Shown: in pieces, positions 50,408-58,568 of the stretch
Numbering within the stretch: the first letter of the stretch is position 1
Layout: the number at the start of each line of letters is the position of its first letter
NCBI RefSeq assembly: GCF_000009265.1
Contig: NC_008380.1
Location: forward strand, 3,477,501-3,541,500
DNA from: Rhizobium johnstonii 3841
Lineage (GTDB): Bacteria > Pseudomonadota > Alphaproteobacteria > Rhizobiales > Rhizobiaceae
Length of the DNA stretch: 64,000 bases
Direction of reading: 5' to 3'
Translations under genes and position numbers: made by a program
Notes under the pieces: generated by a model
The model's database searches: none
What the model was told of the DNA's origin: nothing
What the model saw: only the letters and a program-made list of their open reading frames with translations

Positions 50408-50427
50408 AATGGTATTTTTTTGGTATT
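50408..50427. promoter_or_regulatory. Operator-like sequence, right copy, before the sugar kinase gene
   Basis: AATGGTATTTTTTTGGTATT is the inverted copy of 50280-50299 and is preceded by a further TGGTA at 50403-50407. It lies 40 bases before the kinase start in an AT-rich stretch. The pair probably serves the GntR-family regulator encoded at 51348, giving one site per divergent promoter. Confidence 0.5.
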
Positions 50428-50466
50428 GTATTAAAAAACATAGGGAACGGCATATTCGGAGGCCCG

Positions 50467-51351
50467 ATGACGGAGCTTGCAATCGGCATAGACGGCGGCG
50501 GAACGAGCTGCCGGGCCGCGGTCGCGGACAGGAGCGGCAATATCATCGGCCGCGGCAAATCAGGCCCTGCCAACATTCTGTCGGATCTCGAAAACTCTCT
50601 TCTCAATATCGTTGAATCCGCCCGGCAGGCGCTCCGCGATGCGGGGCTTGCCGCTGAAACCATTTCCTCCGTAGCAGCCGTCGTCGGCGTCGCCGGCGCC
50701 AATGTTGGCGATTACGGCAGGCGAATCGAAAAGGCCCTGCCCTTCGCCGAAGGCCGCGTCGTCACCGATGCGCTGATCGCCCTGCAGGGTGCACTCGGCG
50801 ATGCCGATGGCATCGTCGGCGCCTTCGGCACCGGCTCGGTTTATAATGCCCGTAGGGATGGCCGGCTGAACGGCATCGGCGGCTGGGGCTTCGTCGTCGG
50901 CGACCAGGCAAGCGGCGCCCGCCTCGGCCGCGACCTGCTGGAACGATCGCTGCTCGCCCATGACGGGGTGCGCCGGGCATCGCCGATCACCGAAGTGATC
51001 ATGACCGAATACGGCAACGATCCCGAGCGCATCGTCGAGTTCGCCCATTCAGCAAGGCCAAAGGATTTTGCCCGTTACGCGCCGATCGTCTTCCAACATG
51101 CGGCCAAGGACGATGCCGTGGCAGTCGGCATCGTCACGGATGCGGCGACGGCGATCGGCGAAAGTCTCGAAGCGCTGCTCTGGCCCGAATGCCCGTCGAT
51201 CTGCCTGCTCGGCGGTCTTGCCGAGGCTTATGAGCCGTGGCTTTCCGAACGCTACCGGTCGCTGCTCGCCAGACCGAAGGGCGATGCCCTGCAGGGCGCA
51301 GTTGAACTTGCGATGAAGCTCCTGAACGATCGGCAGAGAGGTGCGGCATGA
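50467..51351 (+). CDS. BadF/BadG/BcrA/BcrD-type sugar kinase, N-acetylglucosamine kinase-like
   Basis: 294 residues of the ASKHA fold. ELAIGIDGGGTSCRAAVADR is the phosphate-1 loop, SVAAVVGVAGANVGDYGRRI and VTDALIALQGALGDADGIVG hold the catalytic Asp region, GAFGTGSVYNARRDGRLNGI the phosphate-2 loop and ICLLGGLAEAY the adenosine motif. The closest role is phosphorylation of GlcNAc or glucosamine. GGAGGCCCG precedes the ATG. It overlaps the GntR gene by ATGA, and is divergent from the sugar ABC operon. Confidence 0.88.
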   Translation: MTELAIGIDGGGTSCRAAVADRSGNIIGRGKSGPANILSDLENSLLNIVESARQALRDAGLAAETISSVAAVVGVAGANVGDYGRRIEKALPFAEGRVVTDALIALQGALGDADGIVGAFGTGSVYNARRDGRLNGIGGWGFVVGDQASGARLGRDLLERSLLAHDGVRRASPITEVIMTEYGNDPERIVEFAHSARPKDFARYAPIVFQHAAKDDAVAVGIVTDAATAIGESLEALLWPECPSICLLGGLAEAYEPWLSERYRSLLARPKGDALQGAVELAMKLLNDRQRGAA

Positions 51352-52112
51352 GCGACGACCTCGCTACCATCCTGTCCCTGGAGCGCTTGCAGGCTGCCGG
51401 CACCGGCCCGCTCTACGTCAAGCTGCGCCGCATGCTCGAAGAGGCCGTGCGCACCGGCACGCTCGGCCACGGCGATGCGCTGCCGCCGGAACGCGACATC
51501 GCCGAATTCGCCGCCGTTAGCCGCGTCACCGTGCGAAAGGCGATCGACGAACTTGTCGCCGACGGCCTGCTGGTGCGCCGCCACGGCTCGGGCACCTTCG
51601 TCGCCAAGCCGGTCTCCAAGGTGGAGCAGCGCCTGTCGCAGCTCACCTCCTTTACTGAGGATATGGCGCGCCGCGGCATGTCCTCCCGCTCCGAATGGCT
51701 GCACAAGGGCATCCACACCCCCTCGCCCGACGAGATGATGATCCTTGGCCTCGGTACCGACGTCAAGGTTTCGCGCCTCTCCCGCCTGCGCATCGCCGAC
51801 GACCAGCCGCTGGCGATCGAGAACGCCAGCGTCTCCGGCGAATTCCTGCCCGATCCCTCAGCCGTTACCAATTCGCTCTACGCCGAGCTCGAACGGCTGC
51901 AGGTCCGCCCCGTGCGCGCCGTGCAGCGCATCTCGGCGACCAACATGAAGGAAGCCGACGCCCAGCTTCTCGGCGTCTCCGTCGGCGCGGCCGGCCTGTC
52001 GATCGAGCGTATCTCCTATCTCGGCTCCGGCCGCGCCGTCGAATTCACCCGCTCGCTCTACCGCGGCGACGCCTATGACTTTGTCGCGGAGCTGACGATC
52101 GCGGTGACTTGA
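51348..52112 (+). CDS. GntR-family regulator, HutC/NagR subfamily
   Basis: 254 residues. The winged helix (about 20-85) reads LYVKLRRMLEEAVRTGTLGH, ALPPERDIAEFAAVSRVTVR and KAIDELVADGLLVRRHGSGT. The C-terminal UTRA ligand-binding domain follows from about residue 95 (LTSFTEDMARRGMSSRSEWL, SRLSRLRIADDQPLAIENAS, RISYLGSGRAVEFTRSLYRG). UTRA domains bind sugar phosphates or similar; the partner kinase suggests an amino sugar phosphate. Likely represses its own operon and the sugar ABC operon. Confidence 0.93.
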   Translation: MSDDLATILSLERLQAAGTGPLYVKLRRMLEEAVRTGTLGHGDALPPERDIAEFAAVSRVTVRKAIDELVADGLLVRRHGSGTFVAKPVSKVEQRLSQLTSFTEDMARRGMSSRSEWLHKGIHTPSPDEMMILGLGTDVKVSRLSRLRIADDQPLAIENASVSGEFLPDPSAVTNSLYAELERLQVRPVRAVQRISATNMKEADAQLLGVSVGAAGLSIERISYLGSGRAVEFTRSLYRGDAYDFVAELTIAVT

Positions 52113-52168
52113 ACCGCAAAGCCGACATCATCGGCAGCCAGGAATAATCTTCTTTATTTTCAAAAACA

Positions 52169-52203
52169 TGAAGCCGGAAAGTGAATCACTTTCCGGCTTC
52201 ATC
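52169..52203. terminator. Bidirectional terminator between gntR and metH
   Basis: ATGAAGCCGGAAAGTG (52169-52184) pairs perfectly with CACTTTCCGGCTTCAT (52188-52203), a 16-bp stem closing on AAT, between convergent genes. The T run after it on plus is short. Confidence 0.75.
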
Positions 52204-52246
52204 GTTTCTTGAATCACTTTATCAGCGAACCGCGCCAAGCGGCCGC

Positions 52247-55200
52247 TTACGCCGCATCCTCGATCTCGGTTTCGGCCTTGCGCGGCACATAGTTAAGCAC
52301 CGGTCCGAGCCAGCGCTCGACTTCGGTAATGCCCATGCCCTTGCGCTTGGCATAGTCTTCCACCTGATCGCGCTCCACCTTGGCGACACCGAAATAATAG
52401 GAGTCGGGATGGCCGATATAGAGGCCGGAAACCGACGAACCGGGCCACATCGCATAGCTCTCCGTCAGCTTCACGCCGGCCGCTTTTTCAGCATCTAGCA
52501 GCTTGAAGAGTGTTGCCTTTTCGGTGTGGTCGGGCTGGGCGGGATAACCGGGCGCCGGGCGGATGCCGGCATAGGCTTCGGTGATGAGATCCTCCTTGCT
52601 GAGCGTCTCGTCCTTGGCATAGCCCCAGTATTCGCGTCGCACCTGCTCGTGCATGCGCTCGGCAAAAGCTTCGGCGAAGCGGTCGGCCAGCGCCTTGACG
52701 AGGATCGAAGAATAATCGTCGTTCGCCCGTTCGAAACGTTCGGCGATGGCGATTTCCTCGATACCCGCCGTCACCACGAAGCCGCCGACATAGTCCTCGA
52801 CACCGCTCGAAACCGGCGCCACGAAGTCGGAGAGCGCCACGTTCGGCCGCCCGTCCCGCTTCGAAAGCTGCTGGCGCAGCGTATAGAAGGTCTCAAGCTC
52901 GTGCTTCCGGCTCTCGTCCGTGAACAGCCGGATATCGTCGCCGACGGCACCGGCCGGCCAGAAGCCGATGACGGCGCGCGGGCGGAACCACTTCTCGTCG
53001 ATGATCTTCTTCAGCATCGCCTGCGCATCGGCCCAGAGCGCACGCGCCGCCTCGCCCTGCTTCTCGTCTTCGAGAATGGCCGGGTACCGGCCGCGCAGCT
53101 CCCAGGTCTGGAAGAACGGCGTCCAGTCGACATATTTGGCAAGCTCGGCCAGATCGTAATCCTCGAACACCCGTGTGCCGAAGAATTGCGGCTTCACCGG
53201 CCGGTAGGCAGACCAATCGACCTTATGCGCATTCTCGCGAGCCCGGGGTAACGGCAAGCGCACCTTCTCGGCCTCGCTGCGCGCATGGGCGGCCGCCACC
53301 TTGGCATATTCGGCGCGGATATCGTCGACATAGCTGTGCCGCGTTTCCGGCGACAGCAGAGCCGAGACGACGCCGACGGCGCGGCTCGCATCGGTGACGT
53401 AGATCGTCTGCCCCTTGTTGTAGCCGGGATGGATCTTCACGGCCGTATGCACGCGGCTGGTCGTTGCCCCGCCGATCAGCAGCGGGATCTCGAAGCCCTG
53501 CCGCTCCATTTCGGCCGCGACATGGACCATCTCGTCGAGCGACGGCGTGATCAGGCCGGAAAGGCCAATGACATCGACCTTTTCGGCAATCGCCGTTTCG
53601 AGGATCTTCGTCGCCGGCACCATGACGCCGAGGTCGACGATCTCGTAATTGTTGCAGGCAAGCACGACGCCGACGATGTTCTTGCCGATATCGTGCACGT
53701 CGCCCTTGACCGTCGCCATCAGGATCTTGCCGGCCGACCGACGCTCATCGCCGCCGTTGAGGCGCTTTTCCTCTTCCATGTAGGGCAGCAGCACGGCCAC
53801 CGCCTGCTTCATCACGCGCGCCGACTTGACCACCTGCGGCAGGAACATCTTGCCCGAGCCGAACAGATCGCCGACGACGTTCATGCCGGCCATCAGCGGC
53901 CCTTCGATGACGTGCAGCGGCCGGACTGCCTGCAGGCGCGCCTCCTCGGTATCGGCCTCGATATATTCGGTGATGCCATTGACCAGCGCATGCTCTAGAC
54001 GCTTCTCGACGCTCCATTCGCGCCAGGAAAGATCCTGGACGCGGCCTTCGCGTGCGGCGCCGCCACGGAATTTCTCCGCCACTTCGAGCAGCCGCTCGGT
54101 ACCATCAGGGCGACGGTTCAGCACCACGTCCTCGCAGGCCTCGCGCAGCTCGGGATCGATATTGTCGTAGACGGCAAGCTGGCCGGCATTGACGATGCCC
54201 ATGTCCATGCCCGCCTGGATGGCGTGGTAGAGGAACACGGCATGCATTGCCTCGCGCACCGGCTCGTTGCCGCGGAACGAGAAGGACAGGTTGGAGACGC
54301 CGCCCGAAATATGCACCAGCGGCATGCGCTCGCGGATCGTCCGCGTCGCCTCGATGAAATCGACGCCGTAATTATTGTGCTCTTCGATGCCGGTCGCGAC
54401 CGCGAAGATGTTCGGGTCGAAAATGATGTCCTCGGGCGGGTAGCCGATCTTCTCGGTCAGCAGCTTGTAGGCGCGCGTGCAGATTTCCACCTTGCGCTCA
54501 TAGCTGTCCGCCTGCCCCGTCTCGTCGAAGGCCATGACGACGACGGCCGCACCGTAATTGTGCAGCAGCCGCGCCTGGGCGAGGAAATTCTCTTCGCCTT
54601 CCTTCAGCGAGATCGAGTTAACGATCGGCTTGCCCTGGACGCGCTTCAGGCCGGATTCGATGATCGAGAACTTCGACGAGTCGATCATGACAGGCACACG
54701 GGCGATGTCAGGCTCGGCGGCGATCAGGTTGAGGAACTCGACCATCGCCTTTTCCGAATCGATCAGGCCTTCGTCCATGTTGATGTCGATCACCTGCGCG
54801 CCGTTCTCGACCTGGTCGCGGGCGACATCGAGCGCTGCGGTGAAATCGGCATTGGTGATCAGCTTGCGGAAGCGGGCCGAGCCGGTGACGTTGGTGCGCT
54901 CGCCGACATTGACGAAGGGAATGTCCTTGGTCAGTTCGAAAGGTTCGAGACCCGACAGCGACATGAAGGGGCGATGCTCGGGGATCGGCCGTGGCTTGTA
55001 TTTCGCAACCGTCTCGGCGATCGCCTTGATATGCTCCGGCGTCGAGCCGCAGCAGCCGCCGACGATGTTGACGAGGCCCTCGCGAGCGAAGCCGTCGATC
55101 TGCGCCGCCATCAGCTCCGGGGTTTCGTCATACTGGCCGAATTCGTTCGGCAGGCCGGCATTCGGATAGGCGCAGATGAAGGTATCGGCAACACCCGAAA

Positions 55201-56020
55201 GCTCCTGCAGATGCGGGCGCATCGCATTGGCGCCGAGCGCGCAGTTGAGCCCGATCGTGAAGGGATTGGCATGGCGCACCGAATTCCAGAAGGCCGACGG
55301 CGTCTGGCCGGACAACGTGCGGCCGGACAGATCGGTGATCGTGCCCGAGATCATCACAGGCAGGCGCACACCCTTGGCCTCGAAGCGCTCCTCGCAGGCG
55401 AAGATCGCAGCCTTGGCATTCAGCGTGTCGAAGATCGTCTCGATGAGGATGATGTCGGCGCCGCCGTCGATCAGCCCGTCGATCTGCTCGCCATAGGCGG
55501 TGCGCAGATCGTCGAAGGTCACGGCACGAAAGCCAGGATTGTTGACGTCGGGCGAGATCGAAGCCGTGCGGTTGGTCGGCCCGATGGCGCCGGCGACGAA
55601 GCGGCGGCGGCCGTCCTCGCGCTCGGCGCGCTGTGCCGCCCGGCGCACGATCTCGGCACCTTCCTTGTTGAGGTCGTAGACCGCACCTTCCATCTCGTAA
55701 TCGGCCTGCGCGATGCGGGTCGAGGAGAAGGTGTTGGTCTCGAGAATATCGGCGCCAGCCTTGGCGTATCTGTAATGGATCTCTTCGATCGCGTCCGGCT
55801 GGGTCAGGATCAGAAGGTCGTTATTGCCCTTCTGGTGACAGGCGCAGCCGATGAAGCGCGTCCCGCGAAACTGGTCCTCATCATAGCCGAGCCCCTGGAT
55901 CTGCGTGCCCATGGCGCCGTCCAGAACAAGGATGCGTTCGCTCGCGGCTTGTCTCAAAGCTGCGAAAACTTCACTGCCGTCACGTTTGCCCGTTTCCGGA
56001 CCAAAGAGATTGTCAAACAC
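52247..56020 (-). CDS. metH: Cobalamin-dependent methionine synthase
   Basis: 1257 residues in the full MetH order: homocysteine-binding domain with zinc cysteines in GLNCALGANAM and GGCCGSTPEHIKAI; methyl-THF-binding domain (FVNVGERTNVTGSARFRKLI, DINMDEGLID, PVMIDSSKF); B12 cap and binding domain (KGDVHDIGKNIVGVVLACNN, with the cobalt-ligand His of DVHDIG; GLSGLITPSLDEM); and the C-terminal SAM-dependent reactivation domain (RPAPGYPAQPDHTEKATLF). Methylates homocysteine using the methyl-THF made by MetF. The GTG at 56020 (FDNLFGPE) has GGAG eight bases before; an ATG at 56041 is possible. The 20-bp SahR-type palindrome lies 40 bases upstream. Confidence 0.95.
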   Translation of the reverse strand: MFDNLFGPETGKRDGSEVFAALRQAASERILVLDGAMGTQIQGLGYDEDQFRGTRFIGCACHQKGNNDLLILTQPDAIEEIHYRYAKAGADILETNTFSSTRIAQADYEMEGAVYDLNKEGAEIVRRAAQRAEREDGRRRFVAGAIGPTNRTASISPDVNNPGFRAVTFDDLRTAYGEQIDGLIDGGADIILIETIFDTLNAKAAIFACEERFEAKGVRLPVMISGTITDLSGRTLSGQTPSAFWNSVRHANPFTIGLNCALGANAMRPHLQELSGVADTFICAYPNAGLPNEFGQYDETPELMAAQIDGFAREGLVNIVGGCCGSTPEHIKAIAETVAKYKPRPIPEHRPFMSLSGLEPFELTKDIPFVNVGERTNVTGSARFRKLITNADFTAALDVARDQVENGAQVIDINMDEGLIDSEKAMVEFLNLIAAEPDIARVPVMIDSSKFSIIESGLKRVQGKPIVNSISLKEGEENFLAQARLLHNYGAAVVVMAFDETGQADSYERKVEICTRAYKLLTEKIGYPPEDIIFDPNIFAVATGIEEHNNYGVDFIEATRTIRERMPLVHISGGVSNLSFSFRGNEPVREAMHAVFLYHAIQAGMDMGIVNAGQLAVYDNIDPELREACEDVVLNRRPDGTERLLEVAEKFRGGAAREGRVQDLSWREWSVEKRLEHALVNGITEYIEADTEEARLQAVRPLHVIEGPLMAGMNVVGDLFGSGKMFLPQVVKSARVMKQAVAVLLPYMEEEKRLNGGDERRSAGKILMATVKGDVHDIGKNIVGVVLACNNYEIVDLGVMVPATKILETAIAEKVDVIGLSGLITPSLDEMVHVAAEMERQGFEIPLLIGGATTSRVHTAVKIHPGYNKGQTIYVTDASRAVGVVSALLSPETRHSYVDDIRAEYAKVAAAHARSEAEKVRLPLPRARENAHKVDWSAYRPVKPQFFGTRVFEDYDLAELAKYVDWTPFFQTWELRGRYPAILEDEKQGEAARALWADAQAMLKKIIDEKWFRPRAVIGFWPAGAVGDDIRLFTDESRKHELETFYTLRQQLSKRDGRPNVALSDFVAPVSSGVEDYVGGFVVTAGIEEIAIAERFERANDDYSSILVKALADRFAEAFAERMHEQVRREYWGYAKDETLSKEDLITEAYAGIRPAPGYPAQPDHTEKATLFKLLDAEKAAGVKLTESYAMWPGSSVSGLYIGHPDSYYFGVAKVERDQVEDYAKRKGMGITEVERWLGPVLNYVPRKAETEIEDAA

Positions 56021-56060
56021 GGGAGGGCTCCTTGACGTCATAAGACCAGACTTCCAAATC

Positions 56061-56080
56061 ACATAAAGATATCTTTATGT
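56061..56080. promoter_or_regulatory. SahR-type operator, metH copy
   Basis: ACATAAAGATATCTTTATGT, identical over all 20 bases to the palindrome before sahR-metF at 19782-19801, is placed 40 bases upstream of the metH start in the metH/AGE divergent region. Two perfect identical palindromes next to the two enzymes that pass a methyl group to homocysteine make a common regulator very likely. Confidence 0.85.
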
Positions 56081-56139
56081 CAATATATGCCTGTCGATTT
56101 CGTGCTTTGCAAATCTCGCCGGATGACAGACTCGCACGA

Positions 56140-56153
56140 CGCCTATATAGGCG
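56140..56153. promoter_or_regulatory. 14-bp palindrome before the AGE-family gene
   Basis: CGCCTATATAGGCG is a perfect palindrome 36 bases before the AGE-family start, beyond the SahR-type site. It could be an operator or a -10-containing promoter element (TATATA). No second copy was noticed. Confidence 0.3.
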
Positions 56154-56189
56154 TTTACAACGCTTTGTGCACGAAATCGGAGGAGCATC

Positions 56190-57449
56190 ATGGCACCCGC
56201 AACCGGCAACGCCGTGCTTGGAAACTGGACGACCCGCACCTATCACCGCGGCTGGCTGCTGACCCAAGCGAACGGTCTCTTCGATTTCTTCCAGCACAAT
56301 TCGGTCAACCCCAAGGGCGGCTTCTACGATCTCGACGACGAAGGCGGGCCTCTCGACGCCGAGGGCCAGGTTCGCGGCATCCATATCGCGGCGCGCGCGG
56401 TGCATTGCTTCTCGATCGGCGCCCTGCTCGGCCGTCCGGGTGCAGCCGATGTCGTCGACCACGGTATGGACTATATCTGGAACCACCACCGCGACCAAAA
56501 AAATGGCGGCTATTTCTGGTCGCTCAACAACGACGGTCCGGTCGATTCCAATAAGCAGGGCTATGGCCATGCTTTCGTGCTGCTTGCCGCCTCATCCGCA
56601 AAGACGATCGGTCATCCGCTTGCCGACGGCATGCTCGCCGATATCACCGAGATCCTCAACACGAAGTTCTGGGAGGCGAAGCACGGCGCGATTGCCGAGG
56701 AATTCACCGCCGACTGGCAGCCACTCGATGGCGGCGCCTATCGCGGACAGAACTCCAACATGCACCTGACCGAAGCGCTGATGGCCGCCTTCGAAGCCAC
56801 CGGCGACCGGGAATATCTGACCAAGGCCGAAAGCATCGCCGATCTCGTCATCCGCCGCGCCGCCGGTTCGGTCGACTGGCGCGTCGCCGAGCATTTCGAC
56901 GCCGAATGGAACCTCGACAAGACATACTATCATCCGAATGAAATGTTCCGCCCGGCCGGCACGACGCCCGGCCATTGGCTGGAGTGGGCTCGCCTCATCC
57001 TGCAGCTCTGGGCGCTCGGCGGCAAACGGATCGAGTGGATGCCGGATGCGGCCAAGGCGCTCTTTGCCCAATCAATGGCGCTCGGCTGGGACAACGACAA
57101 GGGCGGCTTCTTCTATACGCTCGATTGGGACGACAAGCCCGCCAAGCGCAACAAGCTCTGGTGGCCGGCTTGCGAAGGTGCGGCTGCCGCACATTTTCTC
57201 AACGAGCACCTGCCGAGCGATTTCCATGAGGAGAGCTACCGCAAGATCTGGAACGTGATCGAGCGCGCCTTCATCGACCACAAGAACGGCGGCTGGCACG
57301 AGGAACTGACGGAAAATCTCGTCCCCTCTCACTCGCTCTTCCCCGGCAAGGGCGATATCTACCACGCGCTGCAGGCCTGCCTCATCCCGCTCTACCCGGC
57401 AACGGGCAGCCTGACAAAGGGCATCACTGAGGCTGGCGGCAAGCTCTGA
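56190..57449 (+). CDS. AGE-family sugar epimerase/isomerase (N-acylglucosamine 2-epimerase-like)
   Basis: 419 residues with an (alpha/alpha)6-barrel pattern. NPKGGFYDLDDEGGPLDAEG, RAVHCFSIGALLG, YGHAFVLLAASSA, NSNMHLTEALMAAFEATGD, PGHWLEWARLILQLWALGG and GDIYHALQACLIPLYP are AGE-family blocks and supply the catalytic His pair. Members epimerise N-acylglucosamine or isomerise mannose, glucose or sulfoquinovose-type sugars; the sequence looks closer to the aldose-ketose isomerase (YihS-like) branch. GGAGGAGCATC precedes the ATG. Confidence 0.88.
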   Translation: MAPATGNAVLGNWTTRTYHRGWLLTQANGLFDFFQHNSVNPKGGFYDLDDEGGPLDAEGQVRGIHIAARAVHCFSIGALLGRPGAADVVDHGMDYIWNHHRDQKNGGYFWSLNNDGPVDSNKQGYGHAFVLLAASSAKTIGHPLADGMLADITEILNTKFWEAKHGAIAEEFTADWQPLDGGAYRGQNSNMHLTEALMAAFEATGDREYLTKAESIADLVIRRAAGSVDWRVAEHFDAEWNLDKTYYHPNEMFRPAGTTPGHWLEWARLILQLWALGGKRIEWMPDAAKALFAQSMALGWDNDKGGFFYTLDWDDKPAKRNKLWWPACEGAAAAHFLNEHLPSDFHEESYRKIWNVIERAFIDHKNGGWHEELTENLVPSHSLFPGKGDIYHALQACLIPLYPATGSLTKGITEAGGKL

Positions 57450-57463
57450 GGCGAAAGCCTCAG
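57446..57463 (+). terminator. Small hairpin at the AGE stop codon
   Basis: CTGAGGC (57446-57452) and GCCTCAG (57457-57463) pair over a GAAA tetraloop; the TGA stop (57447-57449) lies in the left arm. No T run follows, so termination is uncertain. Confidence 0.35.
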
Positions 57464-57521
57464 CAGCTCGGCACCGATCAGTTGCGGCAGGACATCGGCA
57501 AACGAGAGATACCGATTCTTG

Positions 57522-57908
57522 TCAGCGCGCCTGCGCCAGATCCAGACCGATATAGTATTGCAGATGGATATTGTGCTCGCGGTTCACCGCCTGAATCAGC
57601 TGCTCGACGTTGTCGATCGGTGAATGCAATATCTCCGACAAGAGCGCACGAAAATCCGCTTGCGATATCTTCTCCGCTGTACCGATGACCGTGCGCTGAA
57701 GTTTCGTATGAAGAACCCAATGCAAGACTGCACGGCGATAGATATCGTTGAGCAGCACAGCCAGATCGCCGGCTTCGATCTCATACTCGAAGGACAGGCT
57801 GACATGCCCGGAATCGACAGGAAGCGAATAGATCAACCGTCCATCGACATCATCGACATGCGGCTCGTAGCCATCGCCCATGCGGCGCTTGCCGGGCATT
57901 GCAGCCAT
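57522..57908 (-). CDS. Hypothetical protein, 128 residues
   Basis: Not recognised. MAAMPGKRRMGDGYEPHVDD starts a soluble mixed alpha/beta sequence with no signal peptide or membrane helix; VLLNDIYRRAVLHWVLHTKL and EILHSPIDNVEQLIQAVNRE look like amphipathic helices. One base separates it from the stop of the UPF0303 gene, so it is translated from that transcript; no independent ribosome-binding site is evident, fitting coupling. In-frame ATGs at codons 4 and 10 are alternatives. Confidence 0.6.
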   Translation of the reverse strand: MAAMPGKRRMGDGYEPHVDDVDGRLIYSLPVDSGHVSLSFEYEIEAGDLAVLLNDIYRRAVLHWVLHTKLQRTVIGTAEKISQADFRALLSEILHSPIDNVEQLIQAVNREHNIHLQYYIGLDLAQAR

Positions 57909-57909
57909 T

Positions 57910-58398
57910 TCAGGCGAGCCGCAGCGTATCCAGGTCCTTGGCGAGCATCAGCGCCAGCGCCTCGACCGCGAGATTGTGGTCGTCACGCTGCGGCAGTCCC
58001 GAGACGGTGACGGCGCCGATGCAGCCGCTGCCCTTGACGTTGATCGGGAAACTGCCGCCATGCGGCGCATAGTCGGCGCCGGAAAGCCCGTTATCCTCGA
58101 CCGTCTTGCCGTCTTTCTGCAGCTTCAGACCGGAGGCATAGCTGCTGCGGAAATAACGCAGCACCATGTTGCGCTTGCGGCGGACCCAGTTGACGTTATC
58201 GGGCGTCACACCCGGGAGTGCCGCGTAGAAAACGGGCATCGAATGCAAGGTCACGTCGATCGCGATGCCGAGGCCGCGCTCGGTGGCGAGTTCCTGCAGG
58301 AGCTTGCCGAGCTGCCATGCCGTCGTCAGGTCGAAGGCGTCGAAGCTCAGCACTTTCTCCTGCTCCGCGATCCGGCTGAGATCGTCATCGATTGTCAT
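57910..58398 (-). CDS. UPF0303/HbpS-like (heme-degrading domain family) protein
   Basis: 162 residues. MTIDDDLSRIAEQEKVLSFD and FDLTTAWQLGKLLQELATER open the fold; RRKRNMVLRYFRSSYASGLK and GADYAPHGGSFPINVKGSGC, then GAVTVSGLPQRDDHNLAVEA match the UPF0303/GlcG-HbpS family. Family members bind heme or cobalamin-like ligands or small corrinoid-pathway molecules; the actual function here is unknown. ATG at 58398 with GAGGAGCGC in front. Paired with the hypothetical protein at 57522. Confidence 0.82.
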   Translation of the reverse strand: MTIDDDLSRIAEQEKVLSFDAFDLTTAWQLGKLLQELATERGLGIAIDVTLHSMPVFYAALPGVTPDNVNWVRRKRNMVLRYFRSSYASGLKLQKDGKTVEDNGLSGADYAPHGGSFPINVKGSGCIGAVTVSGLPQRDDHNLAVEALALMLAKDLDTLRLA

Positions 58399-58486
58399 GG
58401 GTAAAGCGCTCCTCTGCCGCGATGATCCGTGCAGACAATTCTCGCCAGGAGCAAAAAAGTAAAGCAAAAACTTGGGCCTACCCCTG

Positions 58487-58565
58487 GAGCAATTCCAGCG
58501 TCCGGAATTGTGCGAAGACAAAGAGATAGCGCATTGTCGCGACTCGAAGAAAACGGAAATGCTCT
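58487..58565. repeat. Palindromic intergenic repeat, family B, copy 2
   Basis: GAGCAATTCCAGCGTCCGGA then AATTGTGCG, ending GGAAATGCTC, is a shorter version of the element at 2160-2262 with the same ends but without the internal TTTTGCG hairpin. It lies between the flavin reductase stop and the UPF0303 gene start. Confidence 0.68.
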
Positions 58566-58568
58566 ATG

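Noticed and set aside
54224..56035. A 603-codon plus-strand frame
   Set aside because: It is antisense to metH, in the frame that high-G+C coding DNA leaves open; arginine/alanine/aspartate-rich and without a ribosome-binding site or domain.
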